A stretch of DNA of 37,677 nt from Deltaproteobacteria bacterium (GTDB lineage: Bacteria > Desulfobacterota > Binatia > Binatales > Binataceae): positions 1 through 37,677 of the forward strand of contig JAJZAI010000035.1 in NCBI GenBank assembly GCA_021799495.1. Direction: 5' to 3'. The notes beneath the pieces are model-generated. The model was not told the DNA's origin. It saw only the letters and a program-made list of their open reading frames with translations, and did not search any database. The position numbers were made by a program, and so were the translations under genes. Positions 32,977-37,677 of the stretch are shown in pieces. Each line of letters starts with the position of its first letter. The stretch's first letter is position 1.

Positions 32977-34175
32977 TGGACGAACAGATTTATTTCAATC
33001 CATGGGATCCCGCGTTCCGCGACAATCCCTATCCGCACTACAAGCCGCTCTACCGCCGCCCGCCGCATCTGCTGAACCTGTTTATCCCGATGGCGCTGGT
33101 CGCGAATTACGCCGACGCGGTCGAGATTCTCGGCGACCATCGCCGCTTTTCCAGCTCGGACCAGGCGAATCGGACGTTCGAGGAGCAAGACCGAACGCTT
33201 TTCGCGGGCGCGGCGACGATGCTGTTTTCGGATCCGCCCACGCATACGCGGCTGCGCAAGCTGGTCAGCCGCGCGTTCACGCCCAAACGAATCAGGGACC
33301 TCGAACCGCGGATTCGGGAAATCACCGCGACGCTGCTCGATCGGGCGGCCGGACGCGGCGCGTTCGAGGTCGTCGCCGACCTCGCGACTCCCCTGCCGGT
33401 GATGGTGATCGCGGAGATGCTCGGCGTTCCGCCCGGCGACTACGAACGGTTCAAGCATTGGTCGGACACGATTATCGAGAGCGACAATGTGCCGCCCGGG
33501 ATGCCGCTGCCGGACGCGATCAAACAGGCGGCGCAGGAGTTGCGCGGCTACTTCGCGCAGGCGATCGAGATACGCCGGCGCGAACCCGGCGCCGATTTGA
33601 TCAGCGCGCTGGTCGCCGCGCACGACGAAGACGACGCGCTCAACGCCGGCGAATTGCTCGCGTTCGTGCTGCTTCTGCTGCTGGCCGGCAACGAAACCAC
33701 GACCAATCTGATCGGCAACGGGATGCTCGCGCTCGGGTGCAATCCCGAACAGACGGAATTGCTGCGCGCACGGCCCGATTTGACCGCGCAGGCCGTCGAA
33801 GAGATGTTGCGTTATGACGGCCCGGTGCAATCCACAGTCCGCTACAACGCCGAGTCGGTCGAAGTGGGCGGCGCGCGGATCGAGCCGAACACGACGATTT
33901 TCGTGATTCTGGCGGCGGCGAATCGCGACCCCGATCGCTACCGCGACCCGGACCGTTTCGATATCGCGCGCGAGCCGATCGGCCATCTCGCGTTCGGCGA
34001 CGGAATTCATTTTTGCCTCGGCGCGGCGCTGGCGCGGCTGGAGGCGACGATCGCGTTCGGCGCGGCGCTCGAGCGTTTTCCGCGGCTGCGGCTGGCCGAG
34101 CGCGACGCGTCGTTGCAATACAAGGGTTCGTATTTTCTGCGCGGCTTGGGCGCGCTCAAACTGGCGATAGATTAA
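32976..34175 (+). CDS. Cytochrome P450 (tandem copy 1)
   Basis: 399 residues, soluble bacterial class I P450. I-helix AGNETT at 237-242, K-helix E276-x-x-R279 (EEMLR), heme-binding FGDGIHFCLG with Cys347 as thiolate ligand. It opens MDEQIYFNPWDPAFRDNPYP. ATG 32976 overlaps the TetR stop (TGATG). It needs a ferredoxin and reductase that are not in the window. Hydroxylation of a hydrophobic ring compound is the usual activity; family number cannot be assigned. A second P450 with the same opening (FNPWD...NPYP.Y..LYRRPPHL) follows after 14 bases. Confidence 0.93.
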   Translation: MDEQIYFNPWDPAFRDNPYPHYKPLYRRPPHLLNLFIPMALVANYADAVEILGDHRRFSSSDQANRTFEEQDRTLFAGAATMLFSDPPTHTRLRKLVSRAFTPKRIRDLEPRIREITATLLDRAAGRGAFEVVADLATPLPVMVIAEMLGVPPGDYERFKHWSDTIIESDNVPPGMPLPDAIKQAAQELRGYFAQAIEIRRREPGADLISALVAAHDEDDALNAGELLAFVLLLLLAGNETTTNLIGNGMLALGCNPEQTELLRARPDLTAQAVEEMLRYDGPVQSTVRYNAESVEVGGARIEPNTTIFVILAAANRDPDRYRDPDRFDIAREPIGHLAFGDGIHFCLGAALARLEATIAFGAALERFPRLRLAERDASLQYKGSYFLRGLGALKLAID

Positions 34176-34189
34176 AGCGAGGCAAACCG

Positions 34190-35401
34190 ATGGCGGCGGC
34201 GATCGAGAACGAACCGATCTATTTCAATCCATGGGACGAGGCGTACCGCGCGAATCCGTATCCGTACTACGCGCCGCTCTATCGGCGTCCGCCCCATCTG
34301 ATGAATCTTTTCATCCCGATGGCGCTGGTGGCGCGGCATGCCGACTGCGCGGCGATTCTGCGCGATTACGAAAACTTCTCGAGCGTGCCCCCGATGTCGC
34401 CGTTCCTCGAACAACGCCTGGCGGTGTTCGGCACGGCGCCGCGCGTCGTCTTTTCCGATCCCCCCGTCCATACCCGTTTGCGCAAGCTGGTCAGCAAAGC
34501 CTTCACGCCGCGGCGGATTCGCGATCTTGAGCCGCGGATTCGCGAAATCGCGGCGTCGCTGATGGCCAAAGCCAAAGCGAATGGGAAATTCGAGGTGATG
34601 GCCGACCTGGCGAATCCGCTGCCGGTGATGGTTATCTCAGAGATGCTCGGCATCGAGGCGCGCGATTACGAGAATTTCAAGCACTGGTCCGACGTCGTCG
34701 TCGAATCCGACATGATTCCGCCGGGCGTGCCGCTGCCCGACCGGGTGAAGGAGTCGTTCGGGGCGTTGCGCGCATTTTTTATCGAGGAAATCGAACGGCG
34801 GCGGCGCGAGCCTGGCGACGATCTCGTCAGTGCGATGGTCTCGGCGCGCGACGACGCCGACGCCCTGACCGAAGAGGAACTGATCGCGTTCGTGGTCCTG
34901 CTGTTGATGGCCGGCAACGAGACCACAACCAACCTGATCGGCAACGGGATGCTCGCGCTCGGGCGTAATCCGGATCAACTCGAACTGCTGCGGACGCATC
35001 CCGAATTGACGCCACGGGCGATCGAGGAGATGCTGCGCTACGACTGTCCGGTTCAGTCGGCGGCGCGCTATCCCAAGCATGACGTCGTAATTGACGGCGT
35101 CGAGATCAAGGTCAACACGCCGACTTTTATTATCGTCGCAGCGGCGAATCGGGACCCGGAAAAATTCGACCATCCGGAGCGATTCGAGATCACGCGCGAT
35201 CCGAACGAGCATCTGGCGTTCGGCGACGGTATCCATTTCTGCCTCGGCGCGTCGTTGGCGCGGATGGAAGGCGCAATCGCAATTAGCACGACATTGCAAA
35301 CCTTCCCGCGTTTAAAATTGTCCAATCCCGATGCGCCTTTGACGTACAAAGGCTCGTATTTCCTCCGCGGCCTGAGTTCGCTCACAATGGCGGTGGACTG
35401 A
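34190..35401 (+). CDS. Cytochrome P450 (tandem copy 2)
   Basis: 403 residues. I-helix AGNETT at 241-246, E280-x-x-R283, and FGDGIHFCLG with Cys351. Same N-terminal block and heme region as copy 1, so a local gene duplication; the substrate-facing B'-C region differs (VPPMSPFLEQRLAVF versus DQANRTFEEQDRTLF). GCGAGG lies before ATG 34190. Third gene of the tetR operon. A different substrate or regio-preference from copy 1 is inferred from the altered B'-C loop. MFS transporter gene 51 bases downstream. Confidence 0.93.
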   Translation: MAAAIENEPIYFNPWDEAYRANPYPYYAPLYRRPPHLMNLFIPMALVARHADCAAILRDYENFSSVPPMSPFLEQRLAVFGTAPRVVFSDPPVHTRLRKLVSKAFTPRRIRDLEPRIREIAASLMAKAKANGKFEVMADLANPLPVMVISEMLGIEARDYENFKHWSDVVVESDMIPPGVPLPDRVKESFGALRAFFIEEIERRRREPGDDLVSAMVSARDDADALTEEELIAFVVLLLMAGNETTTNLIGNGMLALGRNPDQLELLRTHPELTPRAIEEMLRYDCPVQSAARYPKHDVVIDGVEIKVNTPTFIIVAAANRDPEKFDHPERFEITRDPNEHLAFGDGIHFCLGASLARMEGAIAISTTLQTFPRLKLSNPDAPLTYKGSYFLRGLSSLTMAVD

Positions 35402-35452
35402 ACGCGCCCAGGCTGTCCCGAGCCGTCCGGAGGCGTCCCGACGGCGCCGCGG

Positions 35453-36817
35453 ATGGCCCGAGACGGCGCCCGCTTGCCCATCCGCATGAGCGACGACCAG
35501 ATCGTAACGCCAACCCCGGCCGAAGAGGGCCACGACGCCCCGCGTCTGCCGGCATGGCTGCGACTGCCGCCGTTTACGCCGCGCCAATGGCGCGTGTTCG
35601 GCATCTCGACGACGGCGGGCTTCTTCGACCAATACGACAGCGCCTTGCTCAGTCTCGCGCTCAAGCAGATTCAGCGCGGCCTGAATATCGCTGAGGGCCA
35701 GCTTGGCGCGATGCTCTCCGTGATCCGGCTGGGCTATCTGCTGTCGCTCCTGATTTCGCCGCTGGCGGATATCTTCGGCCGACGCGGCCTGCTGATGTAC
35801 ACGATCATCGGTTACACCATCTTTACCGGCGCGAGCGCCCTGGCGCCGAGCCGGCACGGTTTCGTCGCGTCGCAGTTCCTGGCGCGTGGCTTTTCCGGCG
35901 CCGAAGCGACGGTTTCGCTGGTGATTCTGGCTGAAGAGGTTGACGCCACGGTGCGTGGATGGGCGATCGGCCTGCAGGGCGCGTTGGCGTTAAGCGGCTA
36001 CGGACTCGCCGCGATCGTCTTTTCGCTGATTGCGATAATTCCTTACGGCTGGCGTGGTCTTTATGCGCTCGCGCTGCTGCCGCTGGTCTTAATCGTTCCG
36101 TTGCGGCGGATGCTGCCTGAGAGCCGCCGCTTCGAGTCGGAAACGGCGGCTCGGGCGGAACGGCGGCGCCTGTTCGATCCGATCATGGCGCTGGCGCGGG
36201 AATCGCCGGGGCGGGTCGCGATGGTCGTGGCGGTCGCGTTCCTGAATGCGATGGGCTGGAGTCCGGCCAGCCTGTTTTTCCCCAAGTACCTGCAAGACGC
36301 CCATCATTGGAGTCCCGGGCAGGTTTCGAGCCTGATCGTTTTCGGCGGCGCGATCGGGATTCTGGGCAGCGTCGTCGCCGGCCGGATGAGCGACCGTTAT
36401 GGACGGCGCACGATGGGCGCGCTGTGCCTGCTGTTCGGACCGATTTTCGCAATCTGGATGTACGCGGCGCGCAACGATGCGGTGATCGGAATCTGGATTG
36501 TTCGGCTGTTCTTCGATACCGCCGGCGCGACGATATTGGTCGCCTACAGCGCCGAACTTTTCCCGACGTCGCATCGTTCGGCCGCCGCCAGCGCCACCAC
36601 GGTCGCGGGCACGACGGGCGCCGCGCTCGGCCTGCTGCTCGAAGGATATCTTTACGCGGCGAGCGGATCGCACTGGCGCGCGATTCAGTTCCTGATGGGG
36701 TTTTCGATCGCGGCGGCGATCCTGATGTACCTGACGTTTCCTGAAACCGCCGGACGGGAGCTGGAAGAGATCGCGCGCGAGCATGGCGGCGCTGCGCGGC
36801 GCGCGGCTATCAGTTAG
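35453..36817 (+). CDS. MFS transporter, sugar/aromatic-acid symporter-like
   Basis: 454 residues (442 if the in-frame ATG at 35489 is used; neither start has a clear ribosome site). Twelve predicted transmembrane helices; the conserved loop motif appears twice as LADIFGRRG and GRMSDRYGRR. FFDQYDSALLSLAL in the first helix is like the substrate:H+ symporters for sugars and aromatic acids. C-terminal FPETAGRELEEI is the family ending. Located in the inner membrane. Likely imports the compound oxidised by the preceding P450s, or exports a product; direction cannot be told. The DUF192 gene follows closely. Confidence 0.9.
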   Translation: MARDGARLPIRMSDDQIVTPTPAEEGHDAPRLPAWLRLPPFTPRQWRVFGISTTAGFFDQYDSALLSLALKQIQRGLNIAEGQLGAMLSVIRLGYLLSLLISPLADIFGRRGLLMYTIIGYTIFTGASALAPSRHGFVASQFLARGFSGAEATVSLVILAEEVDATVRGWAIGLQGALALSGYGLAAIVFSLIAIIPYGWRGLYALALLPLVLIVPLRRMLPESRRFESETAARAERRRLFDPIMALARESPGRVAMVVAVAFLNAMGWSPASLFFPKYLQDAHHWSPGQVSSLIVFGGAIGILGSVVAGRMSDRYGRRTMGALCLLFGPIFAIWMYAARNDAVIGIWIVRLFFDTAGATILVAYSAELFPTSHRSAAASATTVAGTTGAALGLLLEGYLYAASGSHWRAIQFLMGFSIAAAILMYLTFPETAGRELEEIAREHGGAARRAAIS

Positions 36818-36827
36818 ATTGGCGCGC

Positions 36828-37322
36828 GTGAACCCCACCCCCCGCAACTTCATATATCGGCGGATTACGCTCGCGGCGCTCGCCGTCTTCATGCTGATCT
36901 CGGCCGCCGCGCTCGATGCGTGCGCGCAGGGGCCGCGGATCGAAATCGTCGCGCCGGACGGCGCGGTCCGCGCGACCGTGAAGGTCGAAATCGCCGACAC
37001 CGAGGCGTCGCGCGAACTGGGCCTGATGTACCGGCGGCATCTGGACGAAAACGCCGGGATGATTTTCGTTTTCGCGAAACCCAGCCATCTGCAGTTCTGG
37101 ATGAAGAACACGGTGATTCCGCTGGACATGATTTTCGCCGGCGCGGATCGCCGGATTGTCGGCATCGTGCGCGAGGCCCGGCCGTTCACCGAAACGATCG
37201 ACGCCGTCGATGGCGATTCACAATATGTGCTGGAAGTAAACGGTGGTTTCTGTGCGCGCCACGGCGTCGCGGCGGGCGACAGATTGGCGTTTCTCGGCTT
37301 CGCTCCTCAATCCCGCGACTAG
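36828..37322 (+). CDS. Exported DUF192 family protein
   Basis: 164 residues from GTG 36828 (an ATG at 36783 inside the MFS gene is the alternative start). Signal peptide: basic NFIYRR then a hydrophobic stretch to about residue 27, ending DACAQG, so likely periplasmic. The DUF192 core follows: VEIADTEASRELGLMYRRHLDENAGMIFVF, LQFWMKNTVIPLDMIF, VLEVNGGFCARHGV. The MxFWMKNTxIPLDMIF signature is diagnostic. Function is unknown for this family; it is widespread in bacteria and often near exported proteins. No link to the P450 operon other than position. Confidence 0.85.
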   Translation: MNPTPRNFIYRRITLAALAVFMLISAAALDACAQGPRIEIVAPDGAVRATVKVEIADTEASRELGLMYRRHLDENAGMIFVFAKPSHLQFWMKNTVIPLDMIFAGADRRIVGIVREARPFTETIDAVDGDSQYVLEVNGGFCARHGVAAGDRLAFLGFAPQSRD

Positions 37323-37402
37323 CGTTATGTCCCGTAATTAGCGCGCATAATTCTTGCTCGCATAACCGGCGTCACTTCCGTTTAAGGAGAGGTGTCGCCG
37401 GC

Positions 37403-37465
37403 GTGGACGATCTCCCGCGGGAGGAACTGTGCGCGAATCTCGCCACGCCGCGCGAGGCTGCCTAA
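37403..37465 (+). CDS. Possible 20-residue small ORF
   Basis: GTG at 37403 is preceded by GGAGAGG ending 10 bases upstream, giving MDDLPREELCANLATPREAA. It lies in the 355-base stretch after the DUF192 gene, which otherwise has no gene until the transposase start. Short, one Cys, charged. I do not recognise it; it may be a chance ribosome-site-plus-frame combination. Confidence 0.2.
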   Translation: MDDLPREELCANLATPREAA

Positions 37466-37637
37466 CGAGCCCCAATTAATTTCTTAAAAAGGTCTTTTCG
37501 GTTAAGACGGATCGTACGCGGCTGTTAATTAGGAACTTTCAACAAAAGACTAGAAGCAGTCTCATAAATGGTTTGGTCGAGGTTATTGGGGTATTCTGAG
37601 CCGTGGGCGGACGACCCGAGGCGGAGGTGGAAGTGGG

Positions 37638-37677
37638 GTGGAGCTTGCCGAGGAACAGTGGGAGGTGGTGCGGGGAC
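37638..37677 (+). mobile_element. Start of an IS5-type transposase, cut by window end
   Basis: The last 40 bases encode V-E-L-A-E-E-Q-W-E-V-V-R-G, the standard opening of IS5/IS427-type OrfA (E-L-T-D-E-Q-W ... in relatives). A GAGGTGG stretch precedes the GTG at 37638. Around 37547-37570 the sequence AGACTAGAAGCAGTCT followed by CATAAATGG may be the left end, but only 13 codons are visible, so the assignment is tentative. Confidence 0.5.

Noticed and set aside
32640-34118. A 492-codon minus-strand frame over TetR and P450-1
   Set aside because: Antisense to a P450 with intact AGNETT, ExxR and heme motifs; Arg-rich shadow translation.
36920-37465. Plus-strand frame overlapping the DUF192 gene
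   Set aside because: It is out of frame with the diagnostic DUF192 signature; only its last 20 codons were kept, as a possible micro-ORF.

Overview
The window is high-GC bacterial DNA densely packed with catabolic oxidoreductases, broken up by three visibly lower-GC inserts that carry DNA-defence genes. The gene content is seven luciferase-like flavin monooxygenases (LLM), two P450s, CoA-linked enzymes, amidohydrolases and GSTs, with GTG starts and REP-like hairpin repeats. This fits an uncultured soil or aquatic proteobacterial-type lineage. Candidatus Binatota is a reasonable guess, but it is an inference: no rRNA or ribosomal marker is present to place it.

Region 1 (1-8.6 kb) looks like an alicyclic ring-cleavage locus. 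It holds a thiolase-like/SCP-x-type enzyme (cut by the window edge), an LLM resembling diketocamphane and limonene monooxygenases, a crotonase-fold enzyme that keeps all four catalytic residues of 6-oxocamphor hydrolase at identical spacing, and a divergent CoA-transferase-like A/B pair resembling steroid IpdA/IpdB. The A and B genes are separated by a membrane protein gene. A secreted proline-rich protein, an SDR dehydrogenase and an NtaA-type LLM follow. Two unrelated folds able to hydrolyse cyclic beta-diketones (crotonase and IpdAB) side by side suggest terpenoid or steroid-like ring opening.

Region 2 (8.6-13.2 kb) has a D-aminoacylase-like amidohydrolase, an amidohydrolase-2 enzyme, a secreted protein with a pilus/BON-like beta domain, and an MntP manganese exporter. 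Region 3 (13.2-15.65 kb) is a lower-GC insert: a multiply broken IS3-type transposase, a MutH/Sau3AI-like endonuclease with an Asp-to-Asn change, a DpnA-like adenine methylase, and the 3' half of a tRNA abutting a host esterase gene. Region 4 (15.65-19.7 kb) has an esterase, a GST with a palindromic operator-like site, an LLM and an MDR reductase. Region 5 (19.8-22.1 kb) is a second restriction-modification pair. Region 6 (22.4-29.4 kb) has a lone receiver protein, four LLMs (two of them tandem paralogues), a GST, a coiled-coil lipoprotein, a SnoaL-like protein and an SDR without the usual Tyr/Lys. Region 7 (29.4-31.2 kb) is an AT-rich insert with a single OLD-type ATPase-TOPRIM nuclease, apparently transcribed from a leaderless promoter. 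Region 8 (31.3-37.7 kb) has a crotonase-like protein, then TetR-P450-P450-MFS behind a promoter overlapped by tandem 19-bp operator-like repeats, then a DUF192 protein. The last 40 bases start an IS5-type transposase.

The catabolic genes read as a toolkit for oxidising and opening cyclic, poorly water-soluble compounds (P450 hydroxylation, SDR oxidation, flavin Baeyer-Villiger-type oxygenation, retro-Claisen or CoA-ester ring hydrolysis). Actual substrates cannot be read from the sequence.
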